A DNA stretch of 64,000 nucleotides, from assembly GCA_025506515.1 (NCBI GenBank), contig CM046457.1, forward strand, positions 4,022,444 to 4,086,443, read 5' to 3'. The notes beneath the pieces are model-generated. The model made no database searches and was not told the origin of the DNA. It was given only the letters and a program-made list of their open reading frames with translations. The translations under genes and the position numbers were made by a program. Position 1 is the stretch's first letter; each line of letters starts with the position of its first letter. Source of the DNA: Flaveria trinervia (taxonomy: Eukaryota; Streptophyta; Magnoliopsida; Asterales; Asteraceae). Positions 1 through 12,730 of this stretch are shown here, in pieces.

Positions 1-2390
1 AATACTTTTATCTTTTTTACTTAATATTTTATTATTAAAACTAGTTTTAAAGTTATTTTGTTTTTTTCATATAACTTCTAAAATATGATATTTTGTAGAA
101 TTTTAAATATACCGTTGTGACGTGCTTATTATTATCTACATTTTGATATAATTTTGTTCGAAATGGAGTTATGCGTAATAATGATACAAGTCATCAAAGA
201 CAAACGTACGAGTCGTTAAAGTTGTTTCAAGGTTTGGCAACATTTCAATGTTAGCATTTTTCTCGATTTTGCTCCCCAACCGCAACGCGGTGGCTTTATT
301 CTAGTTAATTAATAAAAAGAAAAATCTGATAGGTTTACTAAATGATATATAGTATAATATCATCAATTTATATTTTATAAAGTTTTGGATTTTGTTTTAC
401 ACTTTAATTTCTTTAATATAATTTTCCACCAAATAGTTATCTACTCAATAAAATTTTTATAAACACACTTATATAACTGTTAGTGTTATTTTGTTGTAGA
501 TAAAATAGGGTGTTACAACACTACTTTAGAAAAGCATTTTGTTCTTTGCTAATGGAAAAATACGAACCAGAATCTCATATATCAAAATTAGATTATTTTT
601 TTTGACTTTGCAAAATTCACTTGAACAAGATTAAAATTTTCTACGAAGCAAATGGATTTAGAACTATTTACATATTTTAAGTAGAAGTTTAGACATTCGA
701 ATGTTGATGACAAAATGCTCATACCAATAAAAATTTGAATGTTATAAATCTTATGGAATTCAAAAGTTCAAGAAATAAAACAACATTTTCGATTACTATG
801 ATTTCAGTTATAAAAATCTGGCTTTCAAACGAAAACAACTAATAGATATTTTTGTGTAATTGATTGATTAATTACCAATGTGATCATAATATCCATCAAA
901 CAAGTTAGGAGATGCGGAGTGTACGTTTTTTTGAGTGGGTTATGATCTTCGATATTGAAAACATTTTTAGGGGCCCAATGGGGGTTCCAAGGGGGCAACA
1001 TCCCCTTGGCGGGGGTCCGGGGGCAACGCCTTTGATAGCGGGGTCCAAGGGGTAGAGCCCTTGTCTGGGGTCGAGTTGGCCTGGTCAGCTTGGAATTTTT
1101 TATTTGGTAAAAGTAGCTTCTTTAAAAATGCATTTCGAATTGATCCAGAATTTCACATGTGAAATTCGAGTGGAAAAAATACGTATTTTTTAATGGTTAT
1201 TTAAAATAAAAATAAAATGTTTAAACCGCCAAATGACAGTTATTCTCGTTTTTTCCCTCCAAAATCAAATTGGATGAATAAAGTTGGTCAATTTCTCTCA
1301 AATTCTTCTTCTCGTTCATGAAAATTCACAATTATAACATACAAAATTTTAATATCGTCTGAGTTGTATCCAATTTATTTATTCGGGTGAACCACCGAAT
1401 AATTTTGTTCTGATAGTGATTTTCACGACTCTCAGATTATTTAAGTGTTCTACAACGACTTCCTAACATGTTTGAAAACTGATCCTATTCTCTTATCTCC
1501 CATCTTACACGATTTCAGAACAATATTATCGAACATTCTAACTGTTGTGCTCATATAATTCGTTTATTTCTATAATATAAGGCTTTATTCTACAATGTTC
1601 ATCATTATCTAACCATAAACCATATAATATTCTTATTTTCTTACATAAAATGTAAAGGGGTTTTATCTCCCGATGAGGCACATCATAATTGCAAGAAGAG
1701 CAAAAAAAAAATCAAATAGCAAATGTTGTAATCGGGTAGCCCTTATGACTGTATATTATTTTCTTTTTTGTGGTATACTATATTTGCTAATGAATTCTTA
1801 TTTCTGAAACTATTGGACCCAACGACCAACCTACTCTAATATTGTATGATTTTATTTACTTGTTTAGTCGATTATTCATTCAAGTGTCATTCGTGAGCCT
1901 TAGCGTGTCAATCAATCTTCACATGCAGAAATTCATCAGTTGTGTCGCTTTGTAGTGATAATATCATTCTCTTACGTTGTGATCCTTGCGAAGATCTTAT
2001 GTCAGGATCATTTGTAATTCTTCTAAAGATCGTACATAATACTCCAAGTTGTTAGTGATGATGTTACATGGTTCACTTATTTGAGGTGTAATAAAAAAAT
2101 GTCCAATACTCCTAGTTTCATATTATGTGCATTTAGTCCAATTGTCTTATGGGAAAAGGACATCATTCCTTAGCTTTGATAGTGCCTTTTCTAAAAAGTA
2201 TACTTTTTTTTTCTCCCAAATTATTGTTTACTAAGGTAAGTTATTATATTTGTGGATCTAGAGTTCAACAATGTACTTCTTTGTAACTCCAACTTCTACA
2301 TGTTTGGTAGGGTCCTCCGTTACTTGATCTAGATTTTAGTCTTAGTAATTAAATTTACGGATGTGTTATTACACATATTAATAATTTAAT
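1..2390. other. AT-rich intergenic DNA
   Basis: No open frame, splice pattern or family motif could be supported here on either strand. Apart from the GC-rich island at 961-1092 the stretch is AT-rich and looks like decayed intergenic or transposon DNA. A short GC-rich phrase near 278-300 (GCAACGCGGTGGC) looks foreign to its surroundings but was not assigned. Confidence 0.6.
961..1092. repeat. GC-rich island of short self-similar phrases
   Basis: A 130-bp island is made of variants of GGGGTCCAAGGGG, GGGGGCAACGCC and their complements (CCCCTTGG), so it can fold on itself. The flanks are strongly AT-rich. Such G/C phrases occur in leaders and LTRs of some plant retroelements, but no LTR ends or coding remnant are seen nearby, so the origin is unresolved. 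Confidence 0.4.
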
Positions 2391-2713
2391 AAGGGTGTTT
2401 AAATTCGGATATTTAAAATTTTAGATAGTGGATTTCAATATCCGAATTCCAATAAAATTATAGTATTTAATAAGTTTTATAAAAATACAATATTTTTATT
2501 GAAATTTTATTCGGATATCCGAAGTTTATTTTAAAATATCTGAAATTTCTAATTACCATTTACTATTTTTAAATATTTATATAAATATTGGAGATATTTC
2601 GGATATCCGAATATCCAAAAATTCTTAAATCACTATCTGAATCTGAAATTTTGGACATCAAAATTCTGGATTTTCGGATATTTTGGATTCGGATATTTTT
2701 AAACACTTTACAT
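2391..2713. mobile_element. MITE-like element with inverted ends
   Basis: The left end (GTGTTTAAATTCGGATATT, starting near 2395) is matched in inverted form at the right end (TTCGGATATTTTTAAACAC, ending near 2709). The interior is non-coding and rich in the phrase TTCGGATAT and its complement. About 320 bp with inverted ends and no ORF fits a non-autonomous DNA transposon. The AGGGTGTTTAAA start resembles hAT-type MITEs; that family call is inference, and no 8-bp target duplication was confirmed. Confidence 0.5.
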
Positions 2714-3830
2714 ATTAATTGTTATTTTATAATATCTAATGACAATCATTATTGTGTAAGATAAAAGAAAAATATTTGGGTTCCAAATTCTTACATTAAA
2801 TGTACGACTTAAGCTGAGATTTGAACTCAAGTCTTAATTATCCTCAAAGTATATACGAGAGGAGTGGAATCTAACAATGTTTTGTTATGGATTTTCTTTT
2901 AGATCTACTTATTAGTGTTTGTATTCACAAATGTGATATAGCAACCTAAGCGTATTTTATTTGTAAACGTTTTGTATTGAAGTATCAAATGTTTTCAAGT
3001 GATAAGCAATTGTCAGGTGCCACATAGTAGGTTGCATTATGATCGTAAAAATAAATAATTCTTGAAGATTATTTACAGTTATTAGTGTTGGAGGGGTCTA
3101 TTCACATTTACCCTTGCTTTGTGACGTCTAAGCATTCCACATTCTTCGACTCAAGATCGGGCTCCTAAATGATGTAGCCTTTGATTAGAGCTCACAATGT
3201 TCACAATGAATTCAAGCTACACTAACGAGATGATAAGTATCATATTAAGGTCATTATAGTGAATCAAACATATGGTTAATCGGTTTTGTGTCTTAGTTCG
3301 TATCTTGTCTTGATAAGTTTCAGGGTTATCACGTTGACCACTACCACCTTTTTCTCATCAATGGTTCACTCAATAAGGTTCGTGTTCATAAATTTAAGTT
3401 GCTTGTCAAGTTTGTCACACATCACGTTTAGATATTCTCATTATGTTATTCCGTCGTAGTTGGGTTCATTACGATAAAGTTTGAACACAAGATTCATCAA
3501 CGTAGTCACCCTCATAGGTTGTCGTTCTTTTAGTATCTACGTTAAGAAACCTATGGTCCAATTCACAAAAATCTATAAATATCGTAGCAACAATGCTCGA
3601 TGTAGCTTAGCGTTATTACATACCACTAACTTTTTACACATGCTACCATACCAAACCGAAAGTACAAAACTCGAAATCACCAAACTAAAAAATGCTTAGT
3701 ACGATACGACATGAATACAATGAAAGTAAAAATCAGTAAAATACTGACATCGTACCGAACCAAAAGTAACTATGTCGTACGGTACCGGTTCGGTTTCCGT
3801 AGGATTTCTCGCAAAATCCTATCTCCGGTC
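2714..3830. other. Intergenic DNA, no supported gene
   Basis: No coding potential with recognisable motifs was found. Near 3730-3800 there are phrases such as GTACCGAACC and GGTACCGGTTCGGTTT, which often mark ends of plant DNA transposons, but no matching partner was found. Confidence 0.5.
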
Positions 3831-5474
3831 GTCTTCCACCACCACCGCGGCGGAGCCACCGCATGGTGACTGTTACGACGGCGGAAGACCACTCACACCA
3901 TCACATTGAAATTGCAGAGTTTCAGCAACGGTGAAATCATTCACTCGCACCCAAATTTAGGTCAACAACACTCATGCTCCACAAAATTTGGTAATTTTTT
4001 ACCCGATTTTCGCGCACGTTGTACGAATTTCTCACATATTCGGATCACCACATGACTATTTCCTCAATTTCATTTCAATCGAACGATTTGTTTAACCTCT
4101 TCGTCTCTCAATCTCTTCAATCGAACAATTGTTTATCTACTCATTGAACTAACATTCTCTATCTGTTACGTTGGGAACAGATTCGTTTGTAGAAGATCTT
4201 CTGGTGGTGTAGCGTTGATCGTGTTCCTTTGAGCTCATACAGGTATCGTAAACACACAAATTATGTTTTAAGTTTTCATCTTCTTTGAATAATTTACAGT
4301 TGTGGTTCGTTGTTGGTGATTTTTATGGGTATTTGAATGCAAATACTTCTTTAGGATTATGTTTCGTTAGATAATGCGATATGATGATGCTTTGTTTCAT
4401 TGATTCAATAATTTCTCCCTTTTGGAATTTGGGTTGTTTCTTCAATTCGTATTATTCATTTTTCTTTAGATTCTAGTTTGTACATTGATCAATTTATCTA
4501 TAGTTGCAAAATTATGAGAAAATGACAAATTTCTGAGCCAAGTAGCTTTTCATAATATGGACAAACCATGAGGAACGCAACTCTTTCCTTCGTTATGTTC
4601 TCATGTTTCTTTTACTATTATATGATCATGTTAAACGTACTCTCATCTATATTATTATTCAATGCACCCTCCTATTAATCGGGCGTATAATAAGTCGAAT
4701 ACTGGCTTATACAAGTTGATCATAGGTGTATGTAAAAATGAATACGATAGAGACAAGCAACTATGTGCTATACATGTGTGTAGTAGATGAATATGGGTGT
4801 ATCGGCCTTTTTCTTAAATCAATCAAATTATTCAAAATCTCCTATCTACTCACTTGATCAAATAAATTTAGATTTAATGATACGCCCATTATACTTTTAA
4901 TTTTCATACTTATAAGAATGGAAGAGTGTAAATGTTGTAAATTTAGAATTTGGTGCATGTATAATGACTTTTGCTGAGTGAATATGATATTACGTAAGTT
5001 TTGAGGGGATATTGGAAATTTTGGTTCTTTATTGTTCATCTTATTGTAGCCATTGACAAGCATTTGTGGGTGCTTTCAAAGTTTGGAAGAGCCCCTATAA
5101 TGATCATCTCAATCATCAGATTCTTGAAATTGTATACTTTGATCATAACTGATCCGAAAATCGTAACTTTGATCGCTTCCTTTTGTACAAGATGATGATA
5201 TTATAGCACCTTTAGCATATTTTGATCACTTTCACCCAAAACACTCAAGACTGATAATCACAATAAACAATTTCAACAGAAATCCAAACAGGCCCGTAAC
5301 AATTTTTTAACATATTCAAGTTTGTCTTGTGTTGCTCAACTGGATTACGAATTTCTTGTCTTTTTTCTTATGAATAATTGTTTTTTTAGTGCTAATTTCA
5401 TTGTATTTGAACTATTTATGAATAAATTTTGTGTGTTCTTAAAGATTTCACATGTTCTAAGATTCCAACACAAC
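3831..5474 (+). promoter_or_regulatory. Putative promoter, leader exon and 5' UTR intron of RhoGDI
   Basis: The first coding exon starts at 5475. A strong donor (CATACAG|GTATCG) lies at 4242/4243 and a good acceptor (TTCTAAG) ends at 5461, 13 bases before the ATG. This suggests a non-coding first exon ending at 4242 and a leader intron of about 1.2 kb. CT-rich sequence at 3990-4160 upstream would fit a core promoter or 5' UTR. Transcript data would be needed to fix the start site. Confidence 0.45.
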
Positions 5475-8400
5475 ATGGGAGATGATAAAAATGATACAAA
5501 GGATGATGCCTCTGAATCTGGAGGAGTTCCTAGTACAGAACCGAGTGAAAGCTCCTTTTATGCAACAGATGAGGATGAAGAGGCCCATATTGAATTGGGC
5601 CCTAAGATGAGCATCAGAGAGCATCTTGAGAAGGATAAGGTTATTAGCTCCTTGTTCTAGATTTGTTAGGGAGGTGGGAATATGGGTTGGTTGGGTAATG
5701 GTTCAAGACGCACCAGATTGGGTTACCCTGCAAAGCATCCATGTTTACATGTTATAAATGATTAACGTGTTTAATATGATTGCAAAGACAAAATAATTTA
5801 TATAATCATCTAAATCTCTGAACATATTGATATAAAGGTTTTATGCATTCAAATGAGACTCGTGATCTAGATTTGTATAGAGGCGGGAAGATGGGTGGTT
5901 GGGTAACGGACTAACGGTTCAAGACAAACCAGATTAGGTTCACCCTGCAAAGTGCCCGTATTAAAATGTTATAAATAATTAGTGTGTTTAATGTAATTAC
6001 AAAGACAAATTATAAATATCATTTAAATCTTTGAACATAACTGACAAAGGTTTTATGCATTCAATAGAGAGTTTGGATGGATCTTTACTTGTTCTCCTTT
6101 TAGCTGTTTTTTTATTGGGAATTTGGGAGAATGTATGCAAAGGCCACCCAGGTATTCAAAAGTTTTCACCAAGGCCACTCAGAATAGAAACACCTTTAAA
6201 GGTTACCTAAGTATCAATAGGATCTCATTTATGGCTATCCAAGCAATGCTTATCGGAAAATTTTAAAGTAACGATATACCCTTACTTTTGAAGCTTTTAT
6301 GGCATCTATAGTTGTAAAATGACAATAATGCCCATGAATTTTTCTCAATAGAATCAACAATAGAGTTATTGTCAATATATTTAAGTAATTTCAGTGGTTG
6401 TTTCATCATTTTACAAACTCTTATCACTTTGTTATTTGACCCATTTTGAATAAAATGCAACCTAAATCAACCTATTATAAGTAATGCAGAAATTGCCATA
6501 ACTAATATGTGTGTTGGTTCAGGATGATGAGAGCTTGAGGAGGTGGAAGGAGCAACTGCTTGGAGGTGTTGATGTCAATGAGGTTGCAGGTATTTAGGTG
6601 TCATACTCTTTGATTTTAGGGGCATACGCTATGGCTAAACATACATGGTGTCAGAGCCACTGAGTAATTTTTTGTTAACTAATAGAGTTGGTTAATAATA
6701 GCAGTATGAATAAAATATTAATAACCTTTTAATCTAGGCCTTCTGCTCAAACATTTTTCAATCTGAGCCATTTAAGCAGACTTGGTAGGAGGAATCTGAC
6801 TGTATCAAATGCTAATGAATGCTACAACTTGTTTCACGGCAACTCACACACCCATCTAATCTACTCCTAAACATACTTCACAATCCACCGTGGGACTTGA
6901 ACCCCTAACATAGGGGATGGGCCACCATTTAACACACCAGGATACCATTGGGCTAAATGTCCTTCGCTCGATGCTATAACTAGCAATGAAATTACAATAA
7001 GGACGTTAAGTCCATCACGTGCTTAGCTTGGTCATACATCACACCTCTTTTGGGATAGATGCTCTTTGTATAAACTTTTGTTGCATAAGGGGGTATATAG
7101 ATGTTCCATTTCAAAGTTTATTAGAGTTGGGGACAGTTATGTAACCTTAAATTTACATCTATAATTAGTTTTTTACCACCAACCTGTTACTTGCTTAGTT
7201 AATCTAATTTGTTTGCCCTAAATAATCAGACTATCAGAATCAGAAATTTTTTGCCAGGTATTCAAACTGATTATTTTGACTTCATGTCACAATAATCACT
7301 TTAGGCCCGCATCTAAACACCCCCTAATACAAGTAGCTAGATGCAATATGAAGATACTTTTATATAGTTGGTTTTGATGCCATATAATACGCTGATATAT
7401 TCGGTTTTTGTCAGGAGTTGAAGAGCCTGATGTGAAGATCTTGAGTCTTACCATAGTTGTTGCTGATAGACCTGATATTGTTCTTGAGATCCCTGAATCT
7501 GGGCACCCAAAGGGCCTTTGGTTTACCCTAAAGGAAGGTAGTAAATACAATCTGAGATTCTCCTTCAAGATCAGCAATAACATTGTTTGTGGGCTCAAGT
7601 ACACCAACACTGTTTGGAAAAAGGGTATTAAAGGTACATTCTTTTGCAAAATCTAAATTTGTTACAATAATTGGTAGGCTTGTCAACTGTTAAGGTCATC
7701 TCATCTCATCTGATGTGATTCATTAATGACTCAACAGATTAACTAATTTTATCCACTGAGTTGTTTAGTTTAGACATGGAAAAGTTGGCGGGTTGGGTAA
7801 CGGGCTTAAATTAGGCAGGCTGACCCAAACACCTTTGTTTTACCCATTAGAGATCAAACAGAACTTAAATCAACCTATTTATTACTAAAGAGCTTCAAAC
7901 TGCAACCTTTATTTATTACTAAAACGGGTTTAGAATGCAATCTTATAATTTTTTTTAGATTAGGACCATAAATTTGACAACAAAACAAAAATTCTAGTTG
8001 ACAGCTCGAAGCAAATGCTTGGAACTTTTAGCCCTCAAGCCGAGCCTTACATACATGTTATGACTGAAGAAACCACTCCTTCTGGTATGTTTGCAAGAGG
8101 ATCGTACTCTGCAAAAACTAAGGTATTATTGTTAAATAGCATTAACATTTTATATTCTCTTATGTTAAATGATGCATTGAAAAACATCATGATTTATGCC
8201 TTTATCGGGTCTATGGTCTATCGATGCTTTTGAGAAACATCAAGAATTGAGCATTCTAATTAGAGGTGGCAAATAGGAGGGTCTAAGTATCTGGTTAAAT
8301 CGTTAATCTATTTATTGGATTACAATTAGTCAGGTTTACTCGCTGACACATTTTCTGCCTGATTTTTAAATTTTATATTAGATCTAATTTATAAAAGCTA

Positions 8401-8950
8401 TTTAGTTGAAATAATAGTCAAGTTTAGTAATATGATATCAATACAATTTAGACGACTTTCAACCCGTTTGACATTTTGCTTTGGTAAACATCAAGAATTA
8501 TACTTTGTTTCCACCCATGCTTCGGAAAAGATCAAGATCTGTACTTTCTCATGTTCAGTGAATGAAACTATAATGCTAGTTTAAAAAAGTTTTCTTCTCT
8601 TAATCATCATTGATCTTTGTTTGCATAGGTGGCAAAATGGACCAAGTGTGGGTTGGATACTTGGGTAAAGGGGTCAAATTGGGTTTGAGTTGAAACGAAT
8701 AATTATTAGTACAAGTCGAAACTTGTCGTTTCTATGTTGTTTTTGACCCACAACTGCCTTTTTGTCATTTTTAAAAGTGTTGTATATACACAACCCAAAT
8801 CATACGTTAAAGTTGCCACGTTAGTTCATTTGTTTCATCTTTGTTAAACTTTTTTCGAATTTGGATTCAATACAGTTTCTTGATGATGACAACAAGTGCT
8901 ACTTGGAGCTGACCTACACATTCGACATCCAAAAAGAATGGGCGAGCTAG
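5475..8950 (+). CDS. RhoGDI1: Rho GDP-dissociation inhibitor (plant RhoGDI, SCN1-type)
   Basis: RhoGDI holds prenylated Rho-of-plants (ROP) GTPases in the GDP state in the cytosol and controls where they are delivered on membranes, as in tip growth. Five exons join without a frame break: 5475-5639, 6523-6589, 7415-7633, 7998-8122 and 8876-8950, giving 216 codons plus TAG; every intron is GT-AG. The N-terminal third is acidic and low in complexity (residues 1-45, with DEDEEAHIELGPK). The immunoglobulin-like Rho_GDI fold follows from about residue 60 and holds family phrases GLKYTNTVWK, MLGTFSPQ, EETPSGMFARGSYSA-like text and the ending KEW. Length fits plant homologues. The ATG was chosen because it opens the acidic N-terminus and sits just after a leader acceptor. 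No break was seen, so the gene looks functional. Confidence 0.95.
5657..6063. repeat. Two-copy tandem repeat in RhoGDI intron 1
   Basis: A unit of about 200 bp at 5657-5851 (from CTAGATTTGT to TTTTATGCATTCAA) is repeated imperfectly at 5867-6063. Shared landmarks in the same order are GGTTGGGTAA, GGTTCAAGAC, ACCAGATT, CCCTGCAAAG, ATGTTATAAAT, TGTTTAAT and AAGGTTTTATGCATTCAA. Substitutions and small gaps show that the duplication is old. Confidence 0.8.
6660..6975 (-). mobile_element. tRNA-derived SINE in RhoGDI intron 2
   Basis: Read on the minus strand, a pol III A box (TAGCCCAATGG, 6955-6945) is followed about 40 bases later by a B box (GGTTCAAGTCC, 6903-6893). This is the internal promoter layout of a tRNA-derived SINE. 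The GGTTCAAGTCCCAC phrase resembles the widespread plant Au-type SINE; that assignment is inference. The body runs toward lower coordinates and the exact 3' end was not fixed. It lies antisense within the intron between exons 2 and 3. Confidence 0.65.
8261..8275. repeat. TAGAGGTGGCAA end of a dispersed intronic element
   Basis: The phrase TAGAGGTGGCAA begins a stretch of the type found again at 8626, 39090 (reverse), 43199 and 44596, always in introns. It probably marks one end of a MITE family; the other end here was not defined. Confidence 0.4.
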
Positions 8951-9494
8951 ACATTTTCAAGAATCACCGCTCGGGGTACTACAAATTCGACATCCAGAAA
9001 TATAAAAACCATAATCTTGTGGTGATCTTCTATGCGCGGGTTGGGTGCCAGTGGCAAGAAGTCTGCTAGTTGTTGGTATATCATAACTATTTCATACAAG
9101 AGGTGCAATGTGCAAACCTTATTTTCTTGATTTTTGCAAGCTATGTAGCTTTTCTTTAATTTGGTTTGTGGGGTAAATTGTTTCTCAGTTTGAATGATCA
9201 CTTATTTATTACATAATATATTGGTATAACTAAATCGACTTGTTTAGTACAGAACCAAGTTGTAAGTAGGTACATATGATATCCGTATAAGTGCTCGTAC
9301 CTAGTATACGAAAGATAAGCAACGCATGCAGTGAGAAAGAGAAAAAGGTGGTTAAAAACATGTCTTATATTTCACATTTAAAGAAATGGGTATAAGTCTG
9401 TTGTTTTCGTGTTATTACTTAAAAATGATCGTATATTGAACATTCGCTGCTACTGTATATTCTACTACCCCATATTCATTGCCCTTTTTTGGTT
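8951..9494. other. RhoGDI 3' UTR and downstream DNA
   Basis: Sequence after the RhoGDI stop codon. AT-rich stretches near 9195-9230 (TTATTTATTACATAATATA) could serve for 3' end formation. No other gene is supported. Confidence 0.45.
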
Positions 9495-10170
9495 AGGGCT
9501 GTAAACGAGCCGAGCCGATCCGAGCCGAGTCAGGATGGGCTCGAGCTCGAACCTTATCGAGTCGAGCCAAGCCAGCTCGAAAATTTTAACGAGCTCAAAA
9601 CATCGGCTCGAGTTCGGCTTGTGAAAAGCTCGAGCCAGCTCGTGGCTCGTTTGAGTCAACTCGAATTTATTTATATTTTTTTAATTTTTCACATTAATTT
9701 ATATGAAAACATAAAAAATATATTTTAGGGTTTTTACATTTTGTTGAGTACTCCGTACTTATAAAAACAAAGATCATTATTTTGAATATAAACAATTTAC
9801 TATCAAGTTATACATTTTTTAAACGAATACCTAATGTTTCTAAAAAATCCATTTTTAGTTTTAAAAAAACATTTTTAAAATCCTAATATAAAAATAACAA
9901 TGTTAATAATAGTAAGTAGTAGTAAATAATAATAATTTTACTATATAAATAGATATATATACATATATTATATGCACCGAGTCACGAGCCGAGCCAACGA
10001 ACCGAGCCACAAGCCGAGCTCGAACCGAGCTAACCCTGGCTCGAGTTCGGCTCGCTTAGAATTCGAGCCGAGCCGAGCCGAGCCGGCTTGTTTAGATTCA
10101 AGCTTTTTTCGAGCCGAGCTTTTTTCGAGTTTTTTTCGAACGAACTTCGAGTCACGAACTTTTTATACAA
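9495..10170. mobile_element. Non-autonomous DNA element with GAGCCGAGC-rich flanks
   Basis: Two GC-rich arms (about 9498-9665 and 9972-10160) built from GAGCCGAGC, GAGCTCGA and CTCGAGTTCGGCT surround an AT-rich core. The left edge TTAGGGCTGTAAACGAGCC resembles ends of plant hAT-type non-autonomous elements, whose subterminal regions carry many copies of a short motif. The matching right terminus was not found, so the right limit is approximate. Short frames in the arms are products of the repeat and not genes. Confidence 0.5.
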
Positions 10171-10508
10171 CTTTATTCTTGGTCAGCAAGTGTTCATTCA
10201 GAAAGTTCCACTTTGATAGTCATAAAGGCCATTTTTTCCTTCTAAAACTATTCATTCCTATAAGGTTCTGTCGAACTAGTAGTTCAATTCATCATCTCTA
10301 AATGAGAAATTGGATAAGAGATTTTAATAAAGTTTGAAGTTGCTTCAGTAGATACCTTTAAAGACTTTAAAGACTTTAATTGTATGCTAGTGATCTAAAC
10401 AACTCTTTCGTGTAACAAGTCTCAAAAGCCTAAAATTGTTTATATGATCAACTTATAACATGACTAGATTCCATTTTCTCATGACAATATCAAGAATATG
10501 ATTTTTTA
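10171..10508. other. Intergenic DNA
   Basis: AT-rich sequence with a small tandem phrase (TTTAAAGACTTTAAAGACTTTAAT near 10358-10380). Nothing else was recognised. Confidence 0.5.
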
Positions 10509-10858
10509 GGGTCCTGTTAAAAATAACCCCAATATATTAAATCAACACCCCAAAATTTATATATGTGTCGTATAGCCCCATACGTGTCGTATAGGGCCAT
10601 ATGTGTCGTATAGCCCTCTGACAGCCCCCTGAATTTTTCCTCGTAGTCAGTGTCGAAATTTGTTATACGCGTCGTATAGCCCTATATGGATCATATAGGG
10701 GGGTCGTACAGGACTATATGGGGTGTATAGCTCTCTGACGGTCCCCCTGAAATTTTCTCGTTTTTTGAATGTGTTCGACTCTATACATTGCGTATAGACC
10801 CATACGCAGCGTATAGGGGGTGTCGATTCATCTGAGTGGATGCCTCTATGTTAGGACC
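10509..10858. mobile_element. 350-bp miniature derivative of the neighbouring OTU-MULE
   Basis: Both ends match the terminal pattern of the large Mutator-like element at 12684-33720. The left end starts GGGTCCTGTTAAAA, and the complement of the right end starts GGTCCTAACATAGAGG; the complement then continues to TCGACACCCC and a TATACG palindrome core, as the large element does at 12684-12745. The interior consists of CGTATAG palindrome modules with no coding sequence. T-rich flanks of similar sequence on both sides (ATTTTTTAG and TTTTTTTAA) could be a decayed 9-bp target duplication. Confidence 0.6.
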
Positions 10859-12683
10859 TTTTTTTTAAGACGATGATAACTAAATATGAATAATTTGTAT
10901 AATAGAAACATGAAAACAGACAATAGGTATGAAGACACTCATGTAGATACATGGTTACATGAAACATCGTATTGTATGCGAAATGCATCATATTCAAAGT
11001 TATGTCTATTATGATAAAATATATACACGAGTTAAAAATTTAACATCACCTAATGTTATTTCAAGTAGCATATGTTTTGATGTTATCATCGTTTGTAAAC
11101 AATTATACACGGCTAGCATGTTTGTATGTTGATGTGGGATGACTTAACCTTTCTGGAGACATAAATCGAACACAAATGATGACATGCTGGTAAAAATCGA
11201 TATATGACCGGTGTGTCACGTATGTTATGACCATGGACGGTTCAACCTCTTTTTTTTTTAAAAAGATCTTTTTTCATTAATATGTTTAAAACCACTCTTT
11301 TATCCAATTCTAACTTTGGTATCATTGCATACAAATCAAAAAAATAAACCCATATTCGAGTCAATAAGAAATTACTATGACAAGCATAAACAAACCATCA
11401 ATAATAAATAAAAGAATGTAATAAAATCAAAGATCAAGATAATAACAATTCGTACCTTGAGCAATGTCTCAACCATTGTCCTTTCTTTCGCACTCTCATT
11501 ACACACTAATCACGTATATATGTAATAGACAACCTAAAGAAAATATCATTCACCTTAATCCGTTAACGATGAAGTTAAGATTCACCAAATGATGAGCATG
11601 AGTTTCAACAAAGCGGTAGTAACAAACAAGAGACGATTTTTAGAAAAAGTTCAAAACTTTAACTCTCAAATAAAAAATAGTCCTAGACGTATATTACAAA
11701 AGTGGAAGTATGCGTTCTAAAATAAAAGGGTAGTGGTAAAGTATCTGTAGTATGTAACTGTACTTGTTATATCCCAATTAACACTTTGATTAGACATTTA
11801 AAAAGCTGTATACTATCTTTTAAAGATGTATATTGACGTTGAAAGTGTTCTGAACTTGCTTTTAAAAATTGTAATTAGGCGATAAAAAGTTGTATACGAG
11901 TGTTTAAAGATATATACATTCATACACAAGTCTTATACGAGCATGTATGTATTTTTTATGAAAATACTTCAAATTCATCAAATAACTAAGATGCATTAAG
12001 CAAAAAGGTCCATTCAACCAGCACATATAAGAGTATATGATAGTTAACGATATACATCCTTCAAACTTTCTAGGAAGTCTTAGCCCTTAACGACATATCA
12101 TCTATTTCCCAACAATCCTCGTGTTTGTTTTTGTTCTTTCCACACTAATATATTATGCTCTTTCACATGTACTTGGATGCATAAAAAGTGTATATCATGT
12201 ACTTAAAAATGAAAGACAAAAAATAAAAAGAAATGATATAACGTTTATTATAAAGATAGAAATGGAGGAATGCTAAAGATGCATACCCTATACATAAAAA
12301 AGGAAAAATATCATAAAATAGTAACAAAGTTTTAAAAACATTTTAATTTGATCATATATACATATTTTTTTAAATTGGACTATTAAACTATCAAATCAAG
12401 TTATCAAAAAAAAAATTATCAAGAAAATAATGAAGGAGAAGATGTGAAAGTAAAAATTTTAATGTATGAAATTATATTATAAAAAACAAAAAAAAAACAT
12501 TTTATTATATTAAAAATAAAAAAAATACTTAAAATTCTCGTCATAGTTGCACATCAACATCAAAGGAAGGAAAAAAAATTAGTTGAAACAAAAAGAAAAA
12601 CATGTTAAAAAACATATTAAGACTTATAATTAAATATGATATGAAACCTGAGTGATTTAATACTTTGAAAATTAATTACATTT
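10859..12683. other. AT-rich intergenic DNA
   Basis: About 1.8 kb with no supported gene or repeat boundary. Long A runs (12400-12600) and short frames only. Confidence 0.55.
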
Positions 12684-12730
12684 TATAAGGGTACTAATAA
12701 AGAGACACCCACAAATTTAAAACGACACCC

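Noticed and set aside
3481..3699. A 72-codon open frame
   Set aside because: No family motif, no splice context and composition like its non-coding flanks.
9465..10301. Short frames rich in Glu, Pro, Ser and Arg
   Set aside because: They are translations of the GAGCCGAGC repeat arms of a DNA element.
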